64,000 bases of DNA from Thermanaerovibrio acidaminovorans DSM 6589 (GTDB lineage Bacteria > Synergistota > Synergistia > Synergistales > Synergistaceae), in contig NC_013522.1 of the NCBI RefSeq assembly GCF_000024905.1, positions 1,426,001 to 1,490,000 on the forward strand, read 5' to 3'. Position numbers and translations under genes: made by a program. This document shows, piece after piece, positions 51,638 to 60,254 of the stretch. The stretch's first letter is position 1. Each line of letters starts with the position of its first letter. Under the pieces are notes generated by a model. That model was given only the letters and a program-made list of their open reading frames with translations, ran no database searches and was not told where the DNA came from.

Positions 51638-52843
51638 TCAAGCAGACCCCCTGGGGCCCAATATGACCGCCCGGGCACCCTCCTCGATCCGGCCCAATGC
51701 CTCCTCCAGCATCGCCCTGGGACAGCCGAAGTTGAGCCGGGCGAAGGCCTGATGCCCCTCCGCGAAGGACTCCCCCTTGTTCAGCGCAAGCCCCAGGCAC
51801 TTCAGGAACCCCGCGGCGGTAAGGCCCGTGTCCCGAAGGAGGCCTCCGAAGTCTATCCACATGAGGAACGTCCCCTCCGGCACCGTGGGGATCACCCCGG
51901 GTATGGAGCCGAGGCGCCGGACCGCCAGGTCCCGGTTGGCCTTAAGGTACGAGAGCAACCCCTCGAGCCAGGCCTCCCCGGCGGAGTAGGCGGCCCCCAT
52001 GGCCCGCTGGCCAAGCTCGTTACCCTGGTCCATGAACAGGTTGTTCAGCTCCGTCTCGTAGGCCCGCCTCATGGCCCCGTTGGGGATTATCCCGTAGGCG
52101 GTGTAGAACCCCGCCAGGTTGAAGGTCTTGCTGGGGGACGAGAAGAGAATGGAGCCCTCCCGGGCCCAGGGACTCACCGACGGGAAGGGCACGTGCCCGG
52201 GGGATCCATCGTAGACCAGGTCACAGTGGATCTCGTCGGATATGACCAGAACCCCATACCTCTCCGCCAGGGCCGCCAGGGCCTCGAGCTCCCCACGGGT
52301 CCAGACCCGCCCGGTGGGGTTGTGGGGGCTACAGAACAGAAGCGCCCTCGCGCCGGAGGCGAAGATCTCCTCCAGCCCGTTCAGGTCCATATGGTACCTC
52401 CCGTCCCGCATGACCAGGGGGTTCTCCACCAGGACCCGGCGGTTGTTCTCCACCACCCAGCGGAAGGGGGGGTATATGGGGGTCTGGACCGCCACCCGGT
52501 CCCCCTCCCGGGTGAAGAGCCGGATGGCCAGCGCCACTCCCCCCATGACCCCGTGGCTGTGGCATATCCAGCCCGGGTCCACCTCCCAGCGGTGCCTCCT
52601 GCCCCACCAGCGGGCCACAGCCTCCACCGCCCGCTGGTCCCTAACCGGGTACCCGAAGATCCCGTGATCCACCCGGCGGCGAAGCTCCTCCACCACCTCC
52701 TCCGGGACCCGGAACTCCGTGTCGGCGATCCAGAAGGGCAGCATACCCCTGGGGTGCTCACCGAAGATCCGATCCAGGAGGTCCCACTTCTTGCACCCGG
52801 TCCCCGCCCTGGGCACCGGCTCGTGGAAATCGAACAACCCCAT
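51638..52843 (-). CDS. MalY/PatB family C-S lyase (cystathionine beta-lyase type aminotransferase)
   Basis: 401 aa PLP fold-type I enzyme. The opening AGTGCKKWDLLDRIFGEHPR and MLPFWIADTEFRVPEEVVEE is the MalY hallmark. The PLP lysine is in SSPSKTFNLAGFYTAYG, and cofactor contacts lie in FCSPHNPTGRVWT and VISDEIHCDLVYDG. It breaks cysteine or cystathionine to pyruvate, ammonia and a thiol or H2S. It forms a two-gene unit with the FAH-family enzyme. Confidence 0.92.
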   Translation of the reverse strand: MGLFDFHEPVPRAGTGCKKWDLLDRIFGEHPRGMLPFWIADTEFRVPEEVVEELRRRVDHGIFGYPVRDQRAVEAVARWWGRRHRWEVDPGWICHSHGVMGGVALAIRLFTREGDRVAVQTPIYPPFRWVVENNRRVLVENPLVMRDGRYHMDLNGLEEIFASGARALLFCSPHNPTGRVWTRGELEALAALAERYGVLVISDEIHCDLVYDGSPGHVPFPSVSPWAREGSILFSSPSKTFNLAGFYTAYGIIPNGAMRRAYETELNNLFMDQGNELGQRAMGAAYSAGEAWLEGLLSYLKANRDLAVRRLGSIPGVIPTVPEGTFLMWIDFGGLLRDTGLTAAGFLKCLGLALNKGESFAEGHQAFARLNFGCPRAMLEEALGRIEEGARAVILGPRGSA

Positions 52844-52937
52844 CCCCCCCGTGGGAAGCTTGCATCCCTTATCTTATGAGAATATCATTTGTCCGAGATC
52901 GGAGAGATGATCACTCCAACCTAGGAAGGTGATTAGA

Positions 52938-53687
52938 TTGTACAAGATAGTTCTGGTGCGACACGGGGAGAGTCAGTGGAACCAGGAGAACCGGTTCACC
53001 GGCTGGACCGACGTGGACCTGTCCCCCAAGGGGATAGAGGAGGCCCGGAAGGCGGGCAGGACCCTCAAGGAGGAGGGCTTCACCTTCGACCTGGCCTACA
53101 CTTCGGTGCTCAAGCGGGCCATCCGGACCCTGTGGCTCATCCAGGAGGAGATGGATCTCATGTGGATCCCCGTCAAGCCCTCCTGGAGACTGAACGAGCG
53201 TCACTATGGAGCGCTGCAGGGGCTCAACAAGGCGGAGACCGCGGAGAAGTACGGGGAGGAGCAGGTAAAGATCTGGCGCAGGAGCTACGACGTGCGGCCC
53301 CCCATGCTGAACCAGGGGGACGAGAGGGACCCCATCCTGGACCCCCGCTACAGGGACCTTCCCAGGGAGCTGGTGCCCCTGGGGGAGTGCCTCAAGGACA
53401 CGGTGGCCCGGGTGCTCCCCTACTGGAACGACGAGATCGTCCCTTCCCTCAAGGAGGGGCGCAAGGTCCTGCTGGTGGCCCACGGGAACAGCATAAGGGC
53501 CCTGGTCAAGTACCTGGACAACGTGTCCGACCAGGACATCCTGGAGCTCAACATCCCCACCGGCATACCCCTCCTCTACGAGCTGGACGAGAACTTCAAG
53601 CCCATATCCAGCCGCTACCTGGGGGACCCGGAGGAGATCGCCAAGGCCCAGCAGGCGGTGGCCAACCAGGGGAAGGCCAAGAAGTAA
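52938..53687 (+). CDS. gpmA: 2,3-bisphosphoglycerate-dependent phosphoglycerate mutase
   Basis: 249 aa from a TTG at 52938, with AGGAAGG 8 nt upstream; this gives the standard start [19 protein letters not shown], whereas the GTG at 52929 abuts the ribosome-binding site. The phosphorylated His is in RHGE, the second catalytic His in [16 protein letters not shown], and the substrate Arg/Glu in [15 protein letters not shown]. It interconverts 2- and 3-phosphoglycerate in glycolysis and gluconeogenesis. It is a single gene, divergent from the MalY-type gene. Confidence 0.97.
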   Translation: MYKIVLVRHGESQWNQENRFTGWTDVDLSPKGIEEARKAGRTLKEEGFTFDLAYTSVLKRAIRTLWLIQEEMDLMWIPVKPSWRLNERHYGALQGLNKAETAEKYGEEQVKIWRRSYDVRPPMLNQGDERDPILDPRYRDLPRELVPLGECLKDTVARVLPYWNDEIVPSLKEGRKVLLVAHGNSIRALVKYLDNVSDQDILELNIPTGIPLLYELDENFKPISSRYLGDPEEIAKAQQAVANQGKAKK

Positions 53688-53706
53688 GGCACCAACTCAG
53701 ACTCAA

Positions 53707-53731
53707 AGGGGGGAGGCCTGGCCTCCCCCCT
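53707..53731. terminator. Bidirectional terminator between gpmA and livF-2
   Basis: AGGGGGGAGGCC (53707-53718), one base, GGCCTCCCCCCT (53720-53731). It sits between two convergent genes. Short T tracts follow on both strands (TCTAC and TTTGAGT). Confidence 0.65.
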
Positions 53732-53750
53732 CTACAGGTCCCGTCGGCGG

Positions 53751-54470
53751 CTAGTCGGATGGGATGCCAACCCCATCCCCCAGGTAGGCCCTTCTCACCG
53801 CCGGATTCGACGCCACCTGACGGGACGGACCCTCCAGCACCACCGATCCCCCCTCCAGCACGTAGGCCCGCTGGGATATCTCCAGTGCCAGCTCCGCGTT
53901 CTGCTCCACCAGGAGGACCGAAACGCCCCTTCGGTTGACCTCCAGTATGGCGTCCATCACCCGGTCCACCATGAGGGGCGAGAGCCCCAGGGTGGGCTCG
54001 TCCAGTAGCATCAGGGACGGGCTGGACATGATGGCCCTCCCTATGGCCACCATCTGCTGCTCCCCCCCGGAAAGGGAGCCCGCCAGGGTATCCATCTTGT
54101 CCGACAGGGGGGGGAATATCTGCAACACTTCCTCGATGGTCCCCGGGGCCTCGTCCCTGGGGCGGGTGAAGGCCCCCATTAGCAGGTTTTCCCGGACCGT
54201 GAGCTCCGGGAAGAGGCGCCGCCGCTCGGGCACCAGGGCCATGCCCATCCGGGCCACCCGGGAGGGATTGGGGGGCAGGGGGGATCCGTTGAAGGTCACC
54301 CCGCCCGCCATGGGCCTTAGGACCCCCGCCAGGGTCCACATTAGGGTGGACTTCCCCGCCCCGTTGGACCCCACCAGCGCCACCAGCTCCCCGGCTAAGA
54401 CCTCAAGGCTGACCCCCTTCAGGGCCTCGATCTTGCCGTAGCTGACCCGGAGGGACTCCACCTTAAGCAC
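53751..54470 (-). CDS. livF: Liv system 2 ATPase F
   Basis: 239 aa. Walker A is GSNGAGKST, the signature LSGGEQQMVAIGRAIM, Walker B LMLLDEPTLGLSPLM. It begins LKVESLRVSYGKIEALKGVS. It is the last gene of operon 2 and overlaps livG by 8 nt. It differs clearly from the system 1 copy, so the two operons are not a recent duplication. Confidence 0.93.
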   Translation of the reverse strand: MLKVESLRVSYGKIEALKGVSLEVLAGELVALVGSNGAGKSTLMWTLAGVLRPMAGGVTFNGSPLPPNPSRVARMGMALVPERRRLFPELTVRENLLMGAFTRPRDEAPGTIEEVLQIFPPLSDKMDTLAGSLSGGEQQMVAIGRAIMSSPSLMLLDEPTLGLSPLMVDRVMDAILEVNRRGVSVLLVEQNAELALEISQRAYVLEGGSVVLEGPSRQVASNPAVRRAYLGDGVGIPSD

Positions 54471-55224
54471 CTACCGCCCACCTCCTCCGGCCCATGTAGG
54501 CCTCCATCACGTCCCGGGACCCCAGCACCTCCGACGGGGTCCCCTGGAAGAGGATGGAGCCGAAGTTCATCACCGTCACCCGGTGGCATATCCGCATGAT
54601 CACGTCCATGTGATGTTCTATGAGGATCACCGTGAGGCCGAAGGCCTGACGCACCTGGGTGATAAAGTCCCCCAGGCGGCGGGACTCCTCGGGGTTCATC
54701 CCCGCCGCGGGCTCATCCAGGAGGAGTAGCCTGGGCCCCGACGCCAGCGCCCGGGCGATCTCCAGCTTCCGCTGGAGCCCGTAGGGCAGGGTGCCCGCCC
54801 CCCGGTCCCACATGTCCGCCAGCCCCACCCGGTCCAGCAGGTCCATGGCCTTTCGACGGACGTCCCGGCCCCCGAAGCCCAGGAGGGACCTCAAGGGTCC
54901 CTCGGCCTGGAGCATGGGGATGCACACGTTCTCAAGACACGACAGGTTATGGAAGAGCCTTATGTTCTGGAAGGTCCTCGCCATGCCCAGCTTGACTATC
55001 CTGTGGGGGGCCAGGGCGGTTATATCCCGGCCCCGGAAGATCACCCGGCCCCCGTCGGGGCGCACCGCGCCGGACACCAGGTTGAAGACCGTGGTCTTTC
55101 CCGCCCCGTTGGGGCCTATGAGGCCCCATATGAGCCCCTCCTCCACCTCCATGGAGAGGGACCTCACCGCCGCCACGCCCCCGAAGCTCTTGGAAAGGCT
55201 CTCCAGCCTAAGCACGCCCGTCAC
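54463..55224 (-). CDS. livG: Liv system 2 ATPase G
   Basis: 253 aa. Walker A is GPNGAGKTT. The signature region is TLPYGLQRKLEIARAL (LivG-type, with PYG replacing LSGG), and Walker B is LLLLDEPAAGMNPEE. The C-terminal helix YMGRRRWAVGA is typical. It is encoded between livM (17-nt overlap) and livF. Confidence 0.94.
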   Translation of the reverse strand: MTGVLRLESLSKSFGGVAAVRSLSMEVEEGLIWGLIGPNGAGKTTVFNLVSGAVRPDGGRVIFRGRDITALAPHRIVKLGMARTFQNIRLFHNLSCLENVCIPMLQAEGPLRSLLGFGGRDVRRKAMDLLDRVGLADMWDRGAGTLPYGLQRKLEIARALASGPRLLLLDEPAAGMNPEESRRLGDFITQVRQAFGLTVILIEHHMDVIMRICHRVTVMNFGSILFQGTPSEVLGSRDVMEAYMGRRRWAVGA

Positions 55225-56068
55225 CTCTCCCCCTGAAGGCGGGCAGTAGCTGCCACACCTCCCGATACCCCATTAGGCCCTTGGGCCTCAAAACCATCAT
55301 GGCCACCAGGATCAGCCCGTAGGCCGCAAGGCGCCACATCTGGGCCATGCGGAGAGCCTCCGGCAGGGCCACGAAGATGAAGGCCGCCAGCAAGGGGCCC
55401 GTGAGGCTCCCCATGCCCCCCGCTATGACCGCCGCCAGCAACATGGTGGACTGGGTCAGGGTGAACATGGAGGGCTGGACGAAGGAAAGGTAATGGGCCA
55501 TGAGGCCACCGGAGAGGCCACACAGGGCGGCGCTGAACGCCAGGGAACAGAGCCTCACGGTGAACAGGCTCACCCCCGCCATCTGGGCCGCCACCGGATC
55601 CTCCCGGACCGCGGCGCAGCTCCGGCCCAGGGGGGACCGGACGAAGTTGAAGGCCAGAGCCAGCGCCAGGGCGAGGCACCCGAAGATCCAGGCCGGGGTG
55701 GAGAAGGGTTCCAGCCCGGGGAGCCCCCTGGCGCCATTGGTGAGGTCCAGGTTCTCCACCAGCACCCGGAACGCCTCCCCGAAGCCCAGGATGGCGATGG
55801 CGAAGTAGTCGCTCCTAAGGTCCGCCTTCAGAGCCGGGGCACCCACCAGGAGGCCGACCAGGGCGGCCATCAGGGAGCCCGCCAGCAGGGCCAGGGGGAA
55901 GGGAACGAAGTAGTAGTAGGTCAGGATGGCGGACCCGTAGGCCCCAATGCCCACAAAGGCGGAGTGCCCCAGGGAGAACATGCCGGTGAAGCCGGTGAAG
56001 ATGGCGAGCCCCAGGACCGCTATTCCGTTTATGGCCCCCAGGGACAGGATGGACAGCACGTAGTCCAT
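55208..56068 (-). CDS. livM: Liv system 2 permease M
   Basis: 286 aa from the ATG at 56068, with GAGAGGA 9 nt upstream; the longer open frame to 56518 is a shadow of livH. The LivM motif is AIFTGFTGMFSLGHSAFVGI and the coupling loop CAAVREDPVAAQMAGVSLFT. It has about ten membrane spans. The livH stop lies 2 nt upstream of its start. Confidence 0.93.
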   Translation of the reverse strand: MDYVLSILSLGAINGIAVLGLAIFTGFTGMFSLGHSAFVGIGAYGSAILTYYYFVPFPLALLAGSLMAALVGLLVGAPALKADLRSDYFAIAILGFGEAFRVLVENLDLTNGARGLPGLEPFSTPAWIFGCLALALALAFNFVRSPLGRSCAAVREDPVAAQMAGVSLFTVRLCSLAFSAALCGLSGGLMAHYLSFVQPSMFTLTQSTMLLAAVIAGGMGSLTGPLLAAFIFVALPEALRMAQMWRLAAYGLILVAMMVLRPKGLMGYREVWQLLPAFRGRGDGRA

Positions 56069-56070
56069 GG

Positions 56071-56943
56071 CTATATCCTCTCCGCGGACCTGCGGCCCAT
56101 GAGGCCGTTTGGCCGGACCAGGAGCAGCACCACCAGGAGGCCGAAGCTGAACACGTCCCGCATGACGCTGGAGACGTAGGTGGAGACAAAGGTCTCCAGG
56201 AGCCCCAGGAGGATCCCCCCCACCAGGGCCCCCGGCAGGCTCCCCAGGCCCCCTATGACCGCCGCTATGTAGGCCTTGTTGGTAACCCAGCCCATGGTGG
56301 GGTAGACCAGGTACTTTATGCCCAGGAAGACCCCCGATATGCCCCCAAAGAGCCCCGCCAGGAAGAAGACCACCGAGATGAGCCGGTCCACGTTGACCCC
56401 CATGACGGCACACATGGTCATGTCCTGCACCGCCGCCCTTATGGCCATACCGGTCCTGGACCGGGTGAGGAACAGGTTGAGCCCCCAGATGGCCAGGAGG
56501 GAGAACCCGAAGGCCCAAAGGTCCATGAGGCTTATCGAGGCCCCAAGGAGGTGGACCGAGGTGCGCGGGAAGAACTCCGGGAAGGAGTAGAACCGGGACC
56601 CTATGGTGGCGTAGACCAGGTTCTCCAGCAGGACCGCACAGCCCATGGCGGATATCATGAGGTAAAGGGAGGGGGATCCCTTCCGGCGGATGGCCGAGTA
56701 GGCCAGCTTCTCGTTCAGGATCCCGATCACCCCCGCCCCCACGGCGCTCAGGGCCACCACCAGGCCCAGCCCCAGGTTGAGCCTCATGGCGAGCCCCAGG
56801 CCCATGTAGGCCCCGAGCATTATCACCGCCCCGTGGGCGAAGTTGCTGAAGTTGAGCACGCTGAACACCAACGAGTACCCCAGGGCCATGAGGGCGTACA
56901 CACCCCCCACCGAGAGGCCGGTTATCAAGGTCTGCAAGAACAA
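56071..56943 (-). CDS. livH: Liv system 2 permease H
   Basis: 290 aa. The opening FLQTLITGLSVGGVYALMAL, then YSLVFSVLNFSNFAHGAVIM is characteristic. The coupling loop is AIRAAVQDMTMCAVMGVNVD. It lies 35 nt after the binding-protein gene. Confidence 0.93.
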   Translation of the reverse strand: MFLQTLITGLSVGGVYALMALGYSLVFSVLNFSNFAHGAVIMLGAYMGLGLAMRLNLGLGLVVALSAVGAGVIGILNEKLAYSAIRRKGSPSLYLMISAMGCAVLLENLVYATIGSRFYSFPEFFPRTSVHLLGASISLMDLWAFGFSLLAIWGLNLFLTRSRTGMAIRAAVQDMTMCAVMGVNVDRLISVVFFLAGLFGGISGVFLGIKYLVYPTMGWVTNKAYIAAVIGGLGSLPGALVGGILLGLLETFVSTYVSSVMRDVFSFGLLVVLLLVRPNGLMGRRSAERI

Positions 56944-56978
56944 CGGGATCTACGCCTCCTGCCTGGATCGGACGCCGC

Positions 56979-58139
56979 CTAGCGCCCCTTTGGATCGAAC
57001 TTCTTGACGAACTGGAACGAACGGGCCTTCACGTCCACCCTCTGGATCACCGCCGGCTTGTCGAGCGGGTCGTGGGTCTTGGGGTCAATGGTCAGGGTGC
57101 CGCTGGTGACCTTGAGGTTCCGGGTGTTCTCCATGGCCCGGGCCATCCTCTCCCCGTCGGTGCCCTTGGAGACCTTTATGGCGTTCACGATCAGCAGCAG
57201 GGCATCCTGGGCCATGACCGGGTTGGGCAACACCGGATCCGCCCCGTAGGCCCTCCTGTACTCCGCCACGAAGCCCTTTATGTCCGGATCCGAGAGGTCC
57301 GTCAGGTTCACGAAGTAGCTGCCGTGCACCGCGTTGCCCCCCAGGTCGATTATATCCGGGCTCCCCCAGTTGTCGGTGCCCAGCAGGGTGGAGCGGATGC
57401 CCATGTCCCTAGCCTGCTTGGCCGCCATGGCGGCCTCCTTCTGGCTGGTGGGGATGAAGATCACGTCGGGCTTGACGGAGCGGATCTTGCCCATCTGGGC
57501 CCGGTAGTCCAGCTCGTCGGTCCGGAAGGCCTCCTTGGCCACCACCTTGCCCCCCTCCTTTGCGAAGGCCTCCTCGAAGTAGCGGGCCAGCCACTGGCCG
57601 TAATCGGAGCCCACATCGTAGAGGATGGCGGCGGTCCTGGCCTTGAGGTCCCGGTAGGCGAACCGGGCCGCCACGGTGCCCTGGAAGGGGTCGATGAAGC
57701 AGGGGCGGAAGACGAAGGCCCGGGTCTTGCCGGTCCTCTTGTCGATGGTGACGTAGGGGTTGGTGGCGGTGGTGACCACCATGGGGATCCTGGCCCTCTC
57801 CACCACCGGGGCGGTGGCTATGGCGTTGCCGCTCTGGGCGGGGCCTATTATGGCCACCACCCGGTCGTCGATGAGCCGACGGGCCACGTTCACCGACTCC
57901 ACCGGATCGTTACGGTTGTCGTAGCTTATGAGCCTTATCTTTCGCCCAAGTACGCCCCCCTGGGCGTTTATCCTCTTCACCAAAAGATCCAACGCCAGCT
58001 TCTCCGACTGGCCCCACATGGAGGCCCCGCCGGTGAGCGACACCGAGTGACCTATCTTTATCTCCTCCGCCGCCGGAGCCCCGGAGACCAAAGCCATGAC
58101 CAGCAGCATCGCCCCCCCCAGCCACGCAAAGAACCTCAT
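56979..58139 (-). CDS. Liv system 2 substrate-binding protein
   Basis: 386 aa. The signal peptide is RFFAWLGGAMLLVMALVSGA with cleavage near APAAEEI. The type I binding fold has EIKIGHSVSLTGGASMWGQS, VVAIIGPAQSGNAIATAPVV and AILYDVGSDYGQWLARYFEE. It is placed first after the regulator, before livH, unlike system 1 where the receptor gene is last. Its sequence is well diverged from the system 1 receptor, so a different ligand is likely. Confidence 0.9.
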   Translation of the reverse strand: MRFFAWLGGAMLLVMALVSGAPAAEEIKIGHSVSLTGGASMWGQSEKLALDLLVKRINAQGGVLGRKIRLISYDNRNDPVESVNVARRLIDDRVVAIIGPAQSGNAIATAPVVERARIPMVVTTATNPYVTIDKRTGKTRAFVFRPCFIDPFQGTVAARFAYRDLKARTAAILYDVGSDYGQWLARYFEEAFAKEGGKVVAKEAFRTDELDYRAQMGKIRSVKPDVIFIPTSQKEAAMAAKQARDMGIRSTLLGTDNWGSPDIIDLGGNAVHGSYFVNLTDLSDPDIKGFVAEYRRAYGADPVLPNPVMAQDALLLIVNAIKVSKGTDGERMARAMENTRNLKVTSGTLTIDPKTHDPLDKPAVIQRVDVKARSFQFVKKFDPKGR

Positions 58140-58153
58140 CGATACCCCTCCCT

Positions 58154-58888
58154 CTAAGGTAGTTTAGCTTCCTCCAAGCCGGACGAAAGGCGCCGGCAGT
58201 CCTCAACCAGGTTGTCTATGTGCCGCCTCATGGCCATCTCCGCCCCATGGGGGTCCCGGCGTTCCACCGCCTCCATGATGGACCGGTGGTCCGAGTTGGC
58301 CAGCCGTCCCGAGAGGCGGCGCACCATCTCAAGCCCCCGGGCGTCGAAGGGGTTCTGGCGAAGGAGCTCCACCACCGCCACCAGTAGCCGGTTGCCGGAG
58401 GCCATGGCCAGCATGCGGTGAAAGCGGCCATCCTCCTCCCAGACCGGGTTTCCCCGCCGGACCGCCTCCTCCATGCACTCCACCGATGCCCACAGGGCCC
58501 TTATCTGGTCCTCAGTGGCCCGTTGGGCCGACAGGCGGGCCACCTCCTGCTCCACCGCCCTTCTAGCCTCCAGCAGGTCCATGATCCGGTCCCTCTCGTC
58601 GGAGAGGATTGAGTCCACCAGATTGCTGGCCATGGACCTGCTGACGCTGTCCCGCTCCAGCAACTCCAGCCGTTTCAGCCCCAGGTCGGTTATCTTGCGG
58701 CCCTTGTTCCGGTCCTTCCTGAGCATTCCGAGGATCTCCAGGTCCACCAGGAGGCGACCCACCGTCGCCTCGGAGACGAAGATGCCCCGCCTCTCCAGCT
58801 CCCTCCTTATGGCCCCGGCCCCCATGGGGACCATCGAGTCCCTTATGATCATGAGGACGTTAAGCTCCAGCTCCGCTCCCCTGTCCAA
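58154..58888 (-). CDS. FCD-domain transcriptional regulator with an unusual N-terminal winged helix
   Basis: 244 aa, starting at a TTG (58888); no good ribosome-binding site is visible, so the start is uncertain. Residues about 100-230 are an FadR-type FCD domain (LLEARRAVEQEVARLSAQRA, EEDGRFHRMLAMASGNRLLV, DHRSIMEAVERRDPHGAEMA), with the metal-binding Asp/His pattern. The N-terminus is not the usual GntR helix-turn-helix. LNVLMIIRDSMVPMGAGAIR and VSEATVGRLLVDLEILGMLR, followed by GRKITDLG, look like the HTH_12/NrpR-type winged helix. It is the first gene of Liv operon 2 and presumably controls it in response to a small carboxylate or amino acid. Confidence 0.85.
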   Translation of the reverse strand: MDRGAELELNVLMIIRDSMVPMGAGAIRRELERRGIFVSEATVGRLLVDLEILGMLRKDRNKGRKITDLGLKRLELLERDSVSRSMASNLVDSILSDERDRIMDLLEARRAVEQEVARLSAQRATEDQIRALWASVECMEEAVRRGNPVWEEDGRFHRMLAMASGNRLLVAVVELLRQNPFDARGLEMVRRLSGRLANSDHRSIMEAVERRDPHGAEMAMRRHIDNLVEDCRRLSSGLEEAKLP

Positions 58889-58952
58889 GTTGGAAGGACA
58901 CCCCCATTCCCCCTGCTGTTGATGAGTGATGAGTGGTGATCGAATGGGTTAG

Positions 58953-58981
58953 AGGGTACACCAGGGGGCCGGGGGTGTCAA
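58953..58981 (-). promoter_or_regulatory. Promoter of the FCD-regulator/Liv operon 2
   Basis: On the minus strand TTGACA (complement of 58976-58981), 17 nt, TACCCT (complement of 58953-58958). Downstream, in the leader, 58918-58940 holds tandem GATGAGT-like repeats (TGATGAGTGATGAGTGGTGA), a possible regulator site. Confidence 0.55.
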
Positions 58982-59009
58982 CGGGAAATGGCGAAAAGTG
59001 GAATGAAAA

Positions 59010-59040
59010 GCCTGGACCGGGCCCAAGGCCGGGTCCAGGC
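59010..59040 (-). terminator. Rho-independent terminator after the M20 hydrolase gene
   Basis: GCCTGGACC (59010-59018) and GGTCCAGGC (59032-59040) with further inner GC pairs. On the minus strand it is followed by TTTTCATTCC. Confidence 0.85.
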
Positions 59041-59059
59041 GGTCGCTGCTTAGCCTGTC

Positions 59060-60250
59060 TCAGCTGAGCTTGGACAGGAAGCGGAGGGCCAGGACGGCCA
59101 GGAGGGCGCTGCCCCGGGGGAGGACCTGGTCGTCCACGTCGTACTCCGGATGGTGCTGGGGATGCACGACCCCCTTGGCCTCGTTCATTATACCCAGGAA
59201 CAGGAACGTGCCCGGCACCTTCTCCAGGTACAGCCCCATGTCCTCCGCTCCCATGGTGGGGGGGATCTCCTGAACCTCGGTGGGACCGAACATCTCCCGG
59301 GCCACCTGGGCCGCCTCCAGCGTCAGCTCCGGATGGTTCACCGTGGGGGGCAGCACCCGGTTGTACCTCACCTCCGCCCTGCAGTTCATGGCGGAACAGA
59401 TCCCCTCGCATATTCGCCTCAACCTGCCCGGCATTGACTCCCACACACCCCGGCCGAAGGTCCTGACCGTGCCCCTCAAAAGCGCCCGGTCGGGTATCAC
59501 GTTGAACGTGGTGCCCGCCTCCATGTGGCCGCAGGTGACCACCGCAGGCTCCAGGGGGTCCACCTCCCGGCTAACGATGGTCTGAAGGGAGGTTATCACC
59601 GCCCCGGCGGCCACGATGGGGTCCGCCGCAAGGTGAGGCACCGCCCCATGTCCCCCCTTGCCCAATATGAGGCACTCCCACTCGTCTGCGGAGGCCATGA
59701 AGGGACCCACCCGGTACCCCACCAGCCCGGAGGGCATGGTGCCCCACACGTGGAGCCCCGCTATGGCCCCAACCCCATCCAGGACCCCCTCCTCTATCAT
59801 GGCCCTGGCGCCGCTGCTGTGAGGGGACTCCTCCGAGGGCTGGAAGATGAGCCTAACCCTGCCGGGCAGCCGATCCCCCATGTCAATCAGCACCTTGGCG
59901 GCCCCCAGCAGCATGGTAACGTGGGCATCGTGGCCGCAGGCGTGCATGACCCCGTCACGGCGGGACCTGTAGGGGGCACTGCCCCTCTCCTGGATGGGGA
60001 GCGCGTCCATGTCCGCCCTAAGGGCCACGCAGGGTCCCGGACGTCCGGGGTCGATGTCCGCCACCACCCCCGTGTCGGTCCCCTTCACCCCCACCCGGAC
60101 GGAGGTACAGCCGAAGGACCTCAGTATCTCCGCCACCCTCCGGGATGTCTCCACCTCCTGGAATGAGAGCTCCGGGTTTGCGTGAAACCAGCGCCGCCAC
60201 TCGGTCAGCTGGGGCCCCATGGCCTCCGCCGCCTCGAGAATCCAGTCCAT
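59060..60250 (-). CDS. M20 family amidohydrolase (amino-acylase/hippurate hydrolase-like)
   Basis: 396 aa from the ATG at 60250, with GGGGAGGTGG upstream. Metal ligands are at GVMHACGHDAHVTMLLGAAK, the general base at IFQPSEESPHSSGARAMIEE and the later His at GKGGHGAVPHLAADPIVAAG. The lid domain carries VEAGTTFNVIP-like features (HMEAGTTFNVIPDRALLRGT). Members of this group cleave N-acyl amino acids, indole-acetyl or hippuryl amides, or aminobenzoyl-glutamate. It directly follows an SSS symporter, so the pair may import and hydrolyse the same compound. Confidence 0.92.
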   Translation of the reverse strand: MDWILEAAEAMGPQLTEWRRWFHANPELSFQEVETSRRVAEILRSFGCTSVRVGVKGTDTGVVADIDPGRPGPCVALRADMDALPIQERGSAPYRSRRDGVMHACGHDAHVTMLLGAAKVLIDMGDRLPGRVRLIFQPSEESPHSSGARAMIEEGVLDGVGAIAGLHVWGTMPSGLVGYRVGPFMASADEWECLILGKGGHGAVPHLAADPIVAAGAVITSLQTIVSREVDPLEPAVVTCGHMEAGTTFNVIPDRALLRGTVRTFGRGVWESMPGRLRRICEGICSAMNCRAEVRYNRVLPPTVNHPELTLEAAQVAREMFGPTEVQEIPPTMGAEDMGLYLEKVPGTFLFLGIMNEAKGVVHPQHHPEYDVDDQVLPRGSALLAVLALRFLSKLS

Positions 60251-60254
60251 CACC

